This document shows, piece by piece, positions 17,641-25,660 of a stretch of DNA of 64,000 nt; position 1 is the stretch's first letter; the number at the start of each line of letters is the position of its first letter. The stretch is from JAACFF01 sp963807975 (lineage in GTDB: Bacteria; Chloroflexota; Anaerolineae; Promineifilales; Promineifilaceae), in the NCBI GenBank assembly GCA_963807975.1, contig CAWEDV010000001.1:1116001-1180000 (forward strand), written 5' to 3'. Under the pieces are notes generated by a model. The model worked only from the letters and a program-made list of their open reading frames with translations. It had not been told where the DNA came from and searched no databases. The position numbers and the translations under genes are program-made.

Positions 17641-18707
17641 CCAAAGAAATGAAACTGCCATCAGGCAAGATAAATATCTACGATCTCAACTTCAGCACGT
17701 TAAGCGACTATTTGACTGAATTGGGCCTGCCCGCTTTTAGGGCCAGGCAGGTTTGGGAATGGGTTTACCAGAAGGTCGCAGGCAGTTTTCAAGAGATGAC
17801 TAACCTTCCCCTTGCCCTGCGAATGGAGCTGGATGAAGCGTTTGAGTTTGGCGGGTTTACGGCCGTGTCCACCCAACGTTCAAAGGACCAACAGACCACC
17901 AAGCTGCTTTTTCAACTCCACGATGGGCAATTGATCGAAACGGTGCTCATGAAATACGAAAAGCGGCGCACCCTATGCATTAGTACGCAGGTAGGCTGCG
18001 CCATGGGCTGTGTGTTCTGCGCGACCGGGCAAATGGGCTTCTTTCGGCATCTCAGCACGGGCGCTATCATCGGGCAGGTAATGCACTTTGCGCAGCAGTT
18101 GGCCAAAGATGGAGAACGGGTCACGAACATTGTCTTCATGGGTATGGGCGAACCGCTGCATAATTACGAGAACAGCCTCCAGGCGGTCGACCGGCTGACC
18201 GATCCCCAAGGCTTCAATCTCGGGGCCAGGAAGATAACTATCTCAACCGTGGGCCTGGTGCCCGCAATCCGGCGCTACGCGGATGAACGGCGCCAAACCG
18301 CCCTGGCAGTATCTCTACATGCAGCGACCGACGAGGAACGCAGCCGGCTGATTCCGATGAGCAAAAAATGGCCGCTTGAGGAATTGATGGAGGCGTGTCA
18401 CTACTATATCGAACGCACGGGTCGCAGGCTGACGTTTGAATGGGCCTTGATTCAGCAAGAGAATGATACCGAGGAGCAGGCACAGGCATTGGGCAGGTTG
18501 CTGAGAGGGATGCTCTGTCACGTGAATCTGATCCCGCTGAATCCGACTGAAGGATACAAAGGCGGTCCTTCTGGACGGGAACGAGTCGATAGTTTTCAGC
18601 AAGAATTGGGTCGGTACGGCGTCTCCAGCACCGTACGCGTACGGCGGGGAATTGATATTCAAGCAGGCTGCGGGCAGCTGCGCGATCGGTTCGAACGGGA
18701 TTCGTAG
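17637..18707 (+). CDS. rlmN: 23S rRNA (adenine-2503-C2)-methyltransferase
   Basis: Radical SAM enzyme of 356 residues that puts a methyl group on C2 of A2503 in 23S rRNA (and of A37 in some tRNAs). The iron-sulfur cluster motif is CAMGCVFC with Cys121, Cys125 and Cys128. GEPLHNY and the C-terminal AGCGQLR, holding the Cys that carries the transferred methyl group, are present, so both essential Cys sites are intact. The length is standard. It overlaps the HAD gene by four bases and converges on the M23 peptidase gene, six bases away. Confidence 0.96.
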   Translation: MTKEMKLPSGKINIYDLNFSTLSDYLTELGLPAFRARQVWEWVYQKVAGSFQEMTNLPLALRMELDEAFEFGGFTAVSTQRSKDQQTTKLLFQLHDGQLIETVLMKYEKRRTLCISTQVGCAMGCVFCATGQMGFFRHLSTGAIIGQVMHFAQQLAKDGERVTNIVFMGMGEPLHNYENSLQAVDRLTDPQGFNLGARKITISTVGLVPAIRRYADERRQTALAVSLHAATDEERSRLIPMSKKWPLEELMEACHYYIERTGRRLTFEWALIQQENDTEEQAQALGRLLRGMLCHVNLIPLNPTEGYKGGPSGRERVDSFQQELGRYGVSSTVRVRRGIDIQAGCGQLRDRFERDS

Positions 18708-18713
18708 AGCAGC

Positions 18714-19772
18714 TTAGCAGCCGATGTACCAGCAAGGATCGTCCTGGTTGCCACCAGTACGAATCTCAAAATGGATGTGGGGACCAGAAGAGTTGCCAGT
18801 ATTGCCCACCGCGCCAATAACATTGCCCTGATAGACAATCTGACCGGGAAACACATTGATGCCGCTGAGATGTCCATAGAAGGTCTCATACCCATTGCCG
18901 TGATTGATAACGATCAGATTACCATAGCCGTAGATATTCCAGCCGGCAAAGGTGACCGTGCCCGTGTCGGCGGCGAAAACGCCTGATCCTTCACTAAGCG
19001 CGATATCAACGCCTGGATGTCCATACCAGAATCTCTGGGAGAAGTTTCGGGAACTGACAGGATAGACAAAGGTGCCGGTGCCCACAATGGCGGGGGCAAC
19101 GCCACCGCCTTCACGAGAGCCGCCGGACACTGAAGAGAGCGCTGGGGGCGTCCAAACAAATACCTCGGCAACAGCCCCAGGAACCATTATTTGGGTTTCA
19201 GGGTAAAGGCGATAAGGGAATTCGAGGTTATTTGGCTCGTAGGCAATGATATCGTCGACGGAAATGCCGTACTCTACGGATATGCTCTCCAGGGTATCTC
19301 CCTGCTGTACGTCGTGTAAAACGCCGTCCAGGGGTAGGATAATGAGGTCCATGCCCGGCTGCATGAGGCTGGACTCCTGGCTTAATTTGGGATTTCCACC
19401 CAATAAGGTTTCGGTTTTGATATCAAACATGTAGGCGATTTCTGAAGGGGTGTCACCGCGCTCAACGGTGTAGGTATCAAATTGATGGTTGGGACGCTTG
19501 CCCTCGAAGGTGCGGGGAACCGGTGCGGGAACGAGCGCCCGGTCATTGATGACCGGAATAGGTTCATCCGCGCCAGTTTCGGGAGAGGATCCGCCTTGCG
19601 ACCGATCCTGAAAGGCAGCGGCCGTGCTTCTCGGTAGAGGGGTAGATAAATCGGATTCGGCCCCCTCCTCAGCATCAACTCCTAGGCGCAGCCCGACAAG
19701 TAACAGCACCGCTACCATAATCAAAACCAGGTATCCGGCGACTTTTTGTAGTCTCGTTTCCTTTTCCATCAT
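18714..19772 (-). CDS. LysM and M23 peptidase membrane-anchored protein
   Basis: Cell-wall endopeptidase candidate of 352 residues. An N-terminal membrane helix (VAGYLVLIMVAVLLLVGLRL) is followed by two LysM peptidoglycan-binding units (YTVERGDTPSEIAYMF and HDVQQGDTLESISVEYG), a linker, then an M23 (LytM) domain. The zinc site is visible as HPGVDIAL (His and Asp) and HIHFEIR (His, last ligand), with HGNGYETFYGHLS between. All catalytic positions are intact, so it should be active and not a degenerate activator. I begin at the paired ATGs at 19772/19769; a TTG at 19811 would run through the rho terminator. Probable role: trimming of peptidoglycan cross-links during growth or division. Confidence 0.87.
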   Translation of the reverse strand: MMEKETRLQKVAGYLVLIMVAVLLLVGLRLGVDAEEGAESDLSTPLPRSTAAAFQDRSQGGSSPETGADEPIPVINDRALVPAPVPRTFEGKRPNHQFDTYTVERGDTPSEIAYMFDIKTETLLGGNPKLSQESSLMQPGMDLIILPLDGVLHDVQQGDTLESISVEYGISVDDIIAYEPNNLEFPYRLYPETQIMVPGAVAEVFVWTPPALSSVSGGSREGGGVAPAIVGTGTFVYPVSSRNFSQRFWYGHPGVDIALSEGSGVFAADTGTVTFAGWNIYGYGNLIVINHGNGYETFYGHLSGINVFPGQIVYQGNVIGAVGNTGNSSGPHIHFEIRTGGNQDDPCWYIGC

Positions 19773-19810
19773 CCGAATTACGGATGCTATCACAGAGTCA
19801 TTCGATAACA

Positions 19811-19839
19811 AAAGCGGGATGCACTATGCATCCCGCTTT
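19811..19839 (-). terminator. Terminator after rho
   Basis: Thirteen-base-pair perfect stem AAAGCGGGATGCA/TGCATCCCGCTTT with a three-base loop, 47 bases beyond the rho stop. On the minus strand it runs into TTTTG. It also separates rho from the M23 gene. Confidence 0.82.
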
Positions 19840-19885
19840 CTCAATATACCCTTATGTTAGAAGTTGTTATCTAGGCCTGTTATGT

Positions 19886-21160
19886 CTATAGATCGCGGGT
19901 CAGATGCTCCAAGAATTCGTAGTTGGTCTTTGTTCCCCGCATACGCTGGAACACGGCTTGGGTGGCACTGGAGATATCATATCCAGGTGTATCCATCAGG
20001 TGACCAAGCATCTGGCGCATTGTGTAAACGCGCGTCAACTCGTCGCCGGAAAGGAGTAAATCTTCACGGCGCGTGCTGGAACGTTCAATGTCAAAGGCGG
20101 GGAAGATGCGGCGTTCTTGCAAACGACGGCTGAGCAGCAGTTCCATATTACCTGTGCCCTTGAATTCTTCGTAAATGACATCGTCCATTCTACTGCCTGT
20201 GTCAACAAGACAGGTGCCAACGATGGTTAAACTGCCGCCAAATTCAACATTGCGAGCAGCGCCGAAGAATCGTTTGGGCGGATAAAGGGCCCCCGGATCT
20301 AAACCGCCCGACAGGGTGCGTCCGCTGGGGGGTACGGTCAAGTTATAAGCTCGCGCTAGACGCGTAATAGAGTCCAGGAGGACGACCACATCCTGGCCAA
20401 CTTCAACCAAACGTTTGGCTCTTTCCAAAGCCATTTCTGCAACGCGGCAGTGCTGTTTGACCGGTTCATCAAATGTAGAACTAATGACTTCTCCATCAAT
20501 AGAGCGATCCATATCGGTGACTTCTTCGGGACGTTCGCCGATGAGGACGACCATCAAATGGATACCGGGGTAGTTGGCCGAGACGCCATTTGCGATGTCC
20601 TTTAATACCGTTGTCTTACCTGCTTTCGGCGGAGAAACGATGAGCCCGCGTTGGCCGCGACCGATTGGCGCAACCAAGTCCATCATTCGTGTGGAAAGGA
20701 GATTTGGCTGTGTCTCTAGTTTTAGCTTCTGGTCCGGGAAAATGGGAGTCAAGGTTGAGAAAACGGGTCGTCTTCGGGCGGCTTCTGGACTGAGGCCATT
20801 GACAGCTTCGACGCGCAGCAAGCTGTAATACTTCTCATTGTCTTTCGGCACGCGAACCTGTCCATAGACTTGGTCTCCCGTGCGCAAACCCAGGCGACGG
20901 ATCTGGGAGCTGGAAACATAGATGTCACTCCGGGCAGGCAAATAATTGCCAGAGCGCAGAAAACCCATATTCTGCTTATCATCTTCAATTACTTCAAGAA
21001 CTCCACCGCGAAAGTCCAAACCCTTGGCCTCAGCCTCGGCTCGCATTATGTTAAAGATGAGTACAGGCTTCTTCATCGTGCTAAAGCCGGACACTTCTAG
21101 ATCCCGGGCCATCCCGCGCAAATCGGTGAGGTTACTTTCTTGAAGTTTCGTAATATCCAT
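19886..21160 (-). CDS. rho: Transcription termination factor Rho
   Basis: Hexameric RNA-dependent ATPase/helicase that ends transcription at unstructured C-rich RNA. The 424 residues hold the N-terminal Rho-N helix bundle (LTDLRGMARDLEVSG), the cold-shock-like RNA-binding fold (GVLEVIEDDKQNMGFLRS, YVSSSQIRRLGLRTGD), and the RecA-like ATPase with P-loop SPPKAGKTT, the Walker B-like VVLLDSITRLARAYN and the R-loop region. There is no long acidic or basic insert between the first domains such as actinobacteria have. ATG follows CGGAGAAAAAG. It has its own promoter (21382-21410) and a leader of about 215 bases, a length that would allow autogenous control as known for rho elsewhere. Confidence 0.97.
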   Translation of the reverse strand: MDITKLQESNLTDLRGMARDLEVSGFSTMKKPVLIFNIMRAEAEAKGLDFRGGVLEVIEDDKQNMGFLRSGNYLPARSDIYVSSSQIRRLGLRTGDQVYGQVRVPKDNEKYYSLLRVEAVNGLSPEAARRRPVFSTLTPIFPDQKLKLETQPNLLSTRMMDLVAPIGRGQRGLIVSPPKAGKTTVLKDIANGVSANYPGIHLMVVLIGERPEEVTDMDRSIDGEVISSTFDEPVKQHCRVAEMALERAKRLVEVGQDVVVLLDSITRLARAYNLTVPPSGRTLSGGLDPGALYPPKRFFGAARNVEFGGSLTIVGTCLVDTGSRMDDVIYEEFKGTGNMELLLSRRLQERRIFPAFDIERSSTRREDLLLSGDELTRVYTMRQMLGHLMDTPGYDISSATQAVFQRMRGTKTNYEFLEHLTRDL

Positions 21161-21205
21161 TTCTTTTTCTCCGCTGGTTTATGATCAGAAAAGCGCGTTT
21201 GAGCT

Positions 21206-21226
21206 GCTGATCATCTCAAGATCAGC
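21206..21226 (-). other. Stem-loop in the rho leader
   Basis: Seven-base-pair stem GCTGATC/GATCAGC around a seven-base loop, about 45 bases before the rho start codon on the minus strand. It lacks a U-run, so it is not a simple terminator; it could affect translation or Rho loading. Function inferred only from position. Confidence 0.4.
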
Positions 21227-21381
21227 AATGTTCCTTTGTGGCAGCATGCGCAGGCTGTATCATCAATATCACATAGGATTATGGGGATTTTTCCGGCAGG
21301 AATACCGGCAACGCTATCGACTAGTTAATTGTTATAGAAATATCGAGGAAATAACTAAGACTCCACTCAATGGGCGAGAAA

Positions 21382-21410
21382 AGTATAGCATGTCAATGTG
21401 GTCACGTCAA
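21382..21410 (-). promoter_or_regulatory. Sigma-70-type promoter of rho
   Basis: TTGACG (21405-21410, minus strand), a 17-base spacer, TATACT (21382-21387) with an extended TGC in front. It lies directly next to the end of the decayed fbp reading frame, so the promoter region may mark where fbp sequence was lost. Confidence 0.72.
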
Positions 21411-21415
21411 AAATC

Positions 21416-21917
21416 CTACTCTTCCTCACTAATAAATTGTTCTACTTTATCTACAAGCTTTCGACCTGGCTGCAGCACATCTTCCAAGCGGCCTCGCTTG
21501 GTCCAATCCACACAGCGATAAATACCAAATATCGTGCCCACGCCAACATTGACATCGATGTTGGATGAACCATCAAATGGGTCGTGGACTAAGACATAGG
21601 ATCCCTTCTCAAAAGCCTCGGGAATTTGGATCATTTCCTCTGGTTCCTAGGAGACCATGGCGCAAGGGCGACCAGTGTGGTCATATACCCGAAAAATGGC
21701 GTCGTCCGCAAATAAATCGAGTTCTTGCTGTCTTTCACCTTGAACATTTTCCGCTCCTGCCAAACCCAAATATCAACCAGTCCGGCACGATTTGTCTTTA
21801 CAGAAATAATCTTGGCCGCCTGGGCGATATCGAAAAGGAGATTGGTAAATTCTCCACGAGCATAATCAGGCTGGCTTTCAAGAAGGAAGCGTTCAATGGT
21901 ATATACAGTGTTGGCAT
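21416..21917 (-). pseudogene. fbp: Decayed class I fructose-1,6-bisphosphatase gene
   Basis: Remnant of the gluconeogenic phosphatase gene. Reading the minus strand from ATG 21917 (after GAGGG) gives MPTLY. A two-base TA excess in TATATA then shifts the frame to TIERFLLESQPDYARGEF and on to NRAGLVDI. One T missing from a T-run shifts to LGLAGAENVQGE and DDAIFRVYDHTGRPCAMVS. There a TAG replaces the expected Glu codon, and EPEEMIQIP then DPFDGSSNIDVNVGVGTIF (the metal-site block) continue. The frame ends at GRLEDVLQPGRK plus 13 unrelated residues, about 180 residues short, with no fbp sequence beyond. Two frameshifts, a nonsense codon and a lost 3' half make sequencing error an unlikely full explanation. 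It follows cdsA by 23 bases as an ex-member of that operon. Confidence 0.88.
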
Positions 21918-21940
21918 ATCAAGCACCCTCTGTCTCATCT

Positions 21941-22774
21941 TCATATTCCAACATATTGAACAATCAGAACCAGATAATAGGCCATGGCTACGGACCAGAT
22001 GAGAGAATCAACGCGGTCCAACGCTCCTCCGTGACCACGAAAAATGGACCCTGAATCCTTAATGCCAGCTTCCCGCTTGAGCAAGGAGATGCCGAGATCG
22101 CCCGCCGGACTTACGATAGAAACCAATAGTCCCAAGATCAATGCGCCAACGAAGGGCAGACCGAGAAAATAGGCAATGATGAGGGTAAAAGCGGTGCCAA
22201 GAACGATGCCTCCACCATACCCTTCGACCGTCTTGTTGGGGCTAAGCCGGGGGGAGAGCTGGTGTTTACCCAGGACCTTTCCGGCAAGGAATTTTCCAAC
22301 CACATAGGCACCGGCGTCGGCGATCCAGGTGCTCAACATAGCTAACATGGTCCACTGCCAGGCCATACCGCTCATATTTCTTAGACTAAAGAAATGGCTG
22401 CCTAACCATCCGATTAAAATCACTCCACCAGTCATGGCCATCCAAGTTGCTGGTGCTGAATCATCTTTCTTAATCTCGTAAAGCCAGAGTGCGTAGATCA
22501 TGACGATGAGCAGGGAAATCAAGGTTATGGGAGCCAAAAGATCGTCGATTTCACGCCACCAGCCGGCCACAAAAAAGGGCAGCACAAGCAGAACTAAGAT
22601 CCAGCCTGAGGTCTTCCAGCCCATGTTATTGCCCATCTGCGAAAACTCGAACGCAGCCACAGCCAATACCAGGGCCATCGGTATGGCGTAGAATAACCCG
22701 CCAAAGTAGATAGCGAGAAGGGCAAGAGGACCTAAGGTGAAAGTAATTAAAGCTCGTTGGGCAAAAGATGACAT
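21941..22774 (-). CDS. cdsA: Phosphatidate cytidylyltransferase
   Basis: Integral membrane enzyme of 277 residues making CDP-diacylglycerol from phosphatidate and CTP, the branch point to phospholipids. About eight hydrophobic helices are seen. The C-terminal family signature is intact: SPAGDLGISLLKREAGIKD, then FRGHGGALDRVDSL with its metal-binding Asp. The start ATG at 22774 gives a normal N-terminus; the open frame reaches a TTG at 22810. It lies in the order pyrH-frr-uppS-cdsA known from many bacteria. CDP-diacylglycerol together with inositol phosphate (ino1 at 10.3 kb) would supply inositol lipids. Confidence 0.93.
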   Translation of the reverse strand: MSSFAQRALITFTLGPLALLAIYFGGLFYAIPMALVLAVAAFEFSQMGNNMGWKTSGWILVLLVLPFFVAGWWREIDDLLAPITLISLLIVMIYALWLYEIKKDDSAPATWMAMTGGVILIGWLGSHFFSLRNMSGMAWQWTMLAMLSTWIADAGAYVVGKFLAGKVLGKHQLSPRLSPNKTVEGYGGGIVLGTAFTLIIAYFLGLPFVGALILGLLVSIVSPAGDLGISLLKREAGIKDSGSIFRGHGGALDRVDSLIWSVAMAYYLVLIVQYVGI

Positions 22775-22867
22775 AGGAAACCGGCTAATTGCTTGTGCTC
22801 TGTTAACCAAAGAAATGCAACTTCGCTTAGGTCTGGCCGGAGCGCACCAGCAAATTCATTCAGCGAG

Positions 22868-23620
22868 CTACGAATTTGACTCCTCGGCTACTAAACCATA
22901 GCGCCGATCTCGTTCATTAAAGGTAACAATTGCTTCGAACAAATCCTCACGGCCAAAATCGGGCCACAGGGCCGGCGTGGGATAATATTCGGCATAGGCT
23001 GCCTGCCAGATCAGGAAATTGCTGATTCTGAGTTCTCCACTGGTTCTAATCACGAGATCGGGATCAGGAAGCCCATGAGTGAAAAGATAGGAGCTAAATA
23101 GGTCTTCGGAGAGATCGGCTGGCTGGATACCATCTGCCAACATCTCACGTACGGCGTGAAGAATCTCGGCCCGCCCCCCGTAGTTAAATGCTACATTCAG
23201 GATCAGACGATCGTTGTCTTTGGTCACTTCTAAAGCGCGTTTTACTTTCGCCTGCAGGGTGGGGTTGACACCGGTCAGGTCACCGAGATGATGGAGACAT
23301 ACACCCTGTCGATGTAATTCGTCAAGTTCCTGGTCCAAAACGCGAGCAAAAATCTTCATCAGCCCGCGAACCTCGCTTTCGGGCCGGCCCCAATTTTCAG
23401 TAGAGAAAGCGTATATAGTCAGGATCTTAATTTTGAACTCGACGCAGGCACGAACGATGCGGCGAAGATTTTCGGCTCCTGCCCTATGTCCTGCTTGACG
23501 CGGCAGTCCCCGGCGCTTCGCCCAACGGCCGTTGCCATCCATAATGATGGCCACGTGTTTGGGCACAGTATATGGGGACAGGTCAAGGGGCTTATCGCGC
23601 CGGCGAAGCATTAGGTCCAC
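22868..23620 (-). CDS. uppS: Isoprenyl transferase (undecaprenyl diphosphate synthase)
   Basis: Cis-prenyltransferase of 250 residues building the C55-type lipid carrier for cell-wall and surface sugars. The family start VAIIMDGNGRWAKRRGLPR holds the catalytic Asp and the pyrophosphate-binding Arg. GHRAGAENLRRIV, FSTENWGRPESEV, NYGGRAEI and the last block DLVIRTSGELRISNFLIWQ are intact. The GTG start shares its G with the TAG stop of frr (1-base overlap); an ATG nine bases in is the alternative. Its product would serve the GT2/GT39 operon in this window as well as peptidoglycan. Confidence 0.95.
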   Translation of the reverse strand: MDLMLRRRDKPLDLSPYTVPKHVAIIMDGNGRWAKRRGLPRQAGHRAGAENLRRIVRACVEFKIKILTIYAFSTENWGRPESEVRGLMKIFARVLDQELDELHRQGVCLHHLGDLTGVNPTLQAKVKRALEVTKDNDRLILNVAFNYGGRAEILHAVREMLADGIQPADLSEDLFSSYLFTHGLPDPDLVIRTSGELRISNFLIWQAAYAEYYPTPALWPDFGREDLFEAIVTFNERDRRYGLVAEESNS

Positions 23621-24177
23621 TATACTTCCATAAGTTCGGCTTCTTTCTGAGTGCCGAGTTCGTCAATCTTGTCAATATATTTATTGGTCAACTCTTGCAG
23701 CTTTTCGATACCTCGGTGGAGATCATCTTCCGTTATGAGTTTTTCTCGTTCAAATTCCCGAATATCGTTTAGCGCATCGCGGCGCACATTACGCACGGCG
23801 ACTTTGCCACTTTCTACACGGCGACCAACCAGCTTGCTCAGATCGCGTCTGCGTTCCTCTGTCAAGCGGGGAATGTTCAGACGGATCAGCTTGCCGTCGC
23901 TATTGGGCATGATGCCAATATCTGACTTCATTATAGCGCGTTCTATGGCCGAAATAGCATTAGCATCGTAGGGGCGAATGGCTAGCTGTTGTGGTTCAGG
24001 GACCGATATTACTGCCATCTGATTTAGAGGCATATCAACGCCATACATTTCCACAACAATTCTATCGACCAAATGGGGATTGGCGCGGCCTGTTCGGAAA
24101 CCTTGCAAATCACTTTCCAGCGATGTGACCGCACCTTTCATCCGATCTTCGGTCTCAGTAAGCAATTCACGAATCAT
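23620..24177 (-). CDS. frr: Ribosome recycling factor
   Basis: 185-residue factor that splits post-termination ribosomes together with EF-G. It has the typical length and the conserved blocks FRTGRANPHLVDRI, LNQMAVISVPEPQQL, RLNIPRLTEERRRDL and RNVRRDALNDI with the Arg needed for activity in the three-helix part. The start ATG is preceded by GGGAGG. It sits 22 bases after pyrH and overlaps uppS by one base. Confidence 0.97.
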   Translation of the reverse strand: MIRELLTETEDRMKGAVTSLESDLQGFRTGRANPHLVDRIVVEMYGVDMPLNQMAVISVPEPQQLAIRPYDANAISAIERAIMKSDIGIMPNSDGKLIRLNIPRLTEERRRDLSKLVGRRVESGKVAVRNVRRDALNDIREFEREKLITEDDLHRGIEKLQELTNKYIDKIDELGTQKEAELMEV

Positions 24178-24199
24178 CAGAAACCTCCCGAAAGAATAA

Positions 24200-24916
24200 T
24201 CAAGCCTTGATAGTTGTACCTATCGTCTCTCCAAGCAACAGTTTCTTTACGCTGTCCTTTTGCCAAAAGTTAAGGACGACGATGGGCATATTGTTTTCCA
24301 TACAGAGGGACACGGCCGTCGTATCCATTACCCTCAAGCGCAAACTGAGAAAGTCTAGGTATGTTAATTCTGTAAATCGTTTTGCATCCGGATTCTTCTC
24401 CGGATCGTCATCATAAATCGCGTCCACTTTCGTGGCCTTGATAAGCACTTGCGCTCCAAGCTCCATCGCTCGTAATGCACCGGCTGAATCAGTTGTAAAA
24501 TAGGGATTCCCGGTACCGCCGGCGATGATCACAACACGACCTTTATCGAGATGACGGATGGCCCGCAGACGAATATAAGGTTCGGCCACTGTGCGCATAT
24601 CGATGGCGGTTTGTACACGAGTGGCGATGCCTTTACGCTCTAGCGCATCTTGCAAGGCGAGGGCATTCATTACGGTAGCAATCATACCCATATGGTCTGC
24701 AGTAGAGCGGGCCATACCTTGGCTGGTGCCGGCTGTTCCTCGCCATAAGTTTCCAGCGCCAATGACGATAGCTACCTGTATCCCCAAATCATAAACATCC
24801 TTTACAACTTCAGCAACCTCGGCGGCTCGTTGTGGGTCAATTCCAAAACCGTGGGGACTGGCCAAAGCCTCCCCACCCATTTTCAAGAGGATGCGCTGGT
24901 AGCGAACGTCTGCCAT
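24200..24916 (-). CDS. pyrH: UMP kinase
   Basis: Hexameric bacterial uridylate kinase of 238 residues making UDP from UMP. The amino-acid-kinase start RILLKMGGEALASP, the Gly-rich IVIGAGNLWRG, DHMGMIATVMNALAL, IIAGGTGNPYFTTDSAG and KATKVDAIYDDDP blocks are all present. It is separated from tsf by a terminator (24990-25024), so it may start its own transcript from a weak promoter at 24969-24996. Confidence 0.97.
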   Translation of the reverse strand: MADVRYQRILLKMGGEALASPHGFGIDPQRAAEVAEVVKDVYDLGIQVAIVIGAGNLWRGTAGTSQGMARSTADHMGMIATVMNALALQDALERKGIATRVQTAIDMRTVAEPYIRLRAIRHLDKGRVVIIAGGTGNPYFTTDSAGALRAMELGAQVLIKATKVDAIYDDDPEKNPDAKRFTELTYLDFLSLRLRVMDTTAVSLCMENNMPIVVLNFWQKDSVKKLLLGETIGTTIKA

Positions 24917-24968
24917 ACTTTTGACTCCAGTATTTGTGGGCTAAAACGACATTCCTGATCTCATTGAT

Positions 24969-24996
24969 ATAGTATCGTGACCAGGCCAAAAAGCAA
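24969..24996 (-). promoter_or_regulatory. Possible promoter of the pyrH-frr-uppS-cdsA operon
   Basis: TTGCTT (24991-24996, minus strand), a 16-base spacer, and TACTAT (24969-24974). The -35 abuts the U-run of the tsf terminator. Match to consensus is moderate. Confidence 0.4.
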
Positions 24997-25024
24997 ACTA
25001 GGGCGCTCTTTTGAACGCCCTAGT
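24990..25024 (-). terminator. Terminator after tsf
   Basis: Stem ACTAGGGCG/CGCCCTAGT with a ten-base loop, followed on the minus strand by TTGCTTTTTGG. It lies 18 bases after the tsf stop and divides rpsB-tsf from pyrH-frr-uppS-cdsA. Confidence 0.75.
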
Positions 25025-25042
25025 AATTTGATCAAAAACGGA

Positions 25043-25642
25043 TTACAACGTCTCGCCCAACTCGTAGCGGACGAAACGGCTGATTTTGATGTTTTCACCC
25101 GTTGTGCTTATGGCGTTTGTAATCAAATCTTGAATCGTTTGTTTGTCATCTTTGATATAGGGCTGATCAAGCAGGCAGAACTCGGCGTAGAACTTCTTGA
25201 TCCGTCCGGCGACGATTTTATCAGCGATTTGCTCAGGCTTTCCTTCAGCAATTGCCTGGGCACGAAGCACCGCGGTTTCTCGATCTAGCTCTTCAGATGG
25301 TACATCTTCTGAGGTGAGATACTGCGGGTTCATAGCGGCGACTTGGAGGGCCAAGTCGTGGGCCAACTGCAGGAACTGTTCATTGCGAGCCACAAAATCG
25401 GTCTCACAGTTCAACTCGAGCATCACACCAACGCGATTGCCAGGGTGTTCATATACTTCAACTACACCTTCTGAGGCTTCGCGACCGACACGTTTGGCAG
25501 CACGCGCCGCCCCTTTCTCACGCAGCAGATCGGCAGCTTTGTCAAAATCGCCGTCACTTGCTTCAAGGGCCTTTTTTGCATCAAGCACGCCGGCACCTGT
25601 TGCCGTCCGTAGTTCTTTTACCATTGCGGCTGAAATCTTCAT
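25043..25642 (-). CDS. tsf: Elongation factor Ts (short form)
   Basis: Nucleotide exchange factor for EF-Tu, 199 residues, the short type without the second long core subdomain of the E. coli protein. The N-terminal UBA-like part reads VKELRTATGAGVLDAKKAL. The interacting motif NCETDFVARNEQF, which contacts EF-Tu near the GTP site, is intact. It follows rpsB by 18 bases in the universal rpsB-tsf order. Confidence 0.96.
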   Translation of the reverse strand: MKISAAMVKELRTATGAGVLDAKKALEASDGDFDKAADLLREKGAARAAKRVGREASEGVVEVYEHPGNRVGVMLELNCETDFVARNEQFLQLAHDLALQVAAMNPQYLTSEDVPSEELDRETAVLRAQAIAEGKPEQIADKIVAGRIKKFYAEFCLLDQPYIKDDKQTIQDLITNAISTTGENIKISRFVRYELGETL

Positions 25643-25660
25643 GATAGTACCTAATTGCTC

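Noticed and set aside
18238..18735. 165-residue minus-strand frame
   Set aside because: Antisense to rlmN, whose AGCGQLR and radical SAM motifs are intact.
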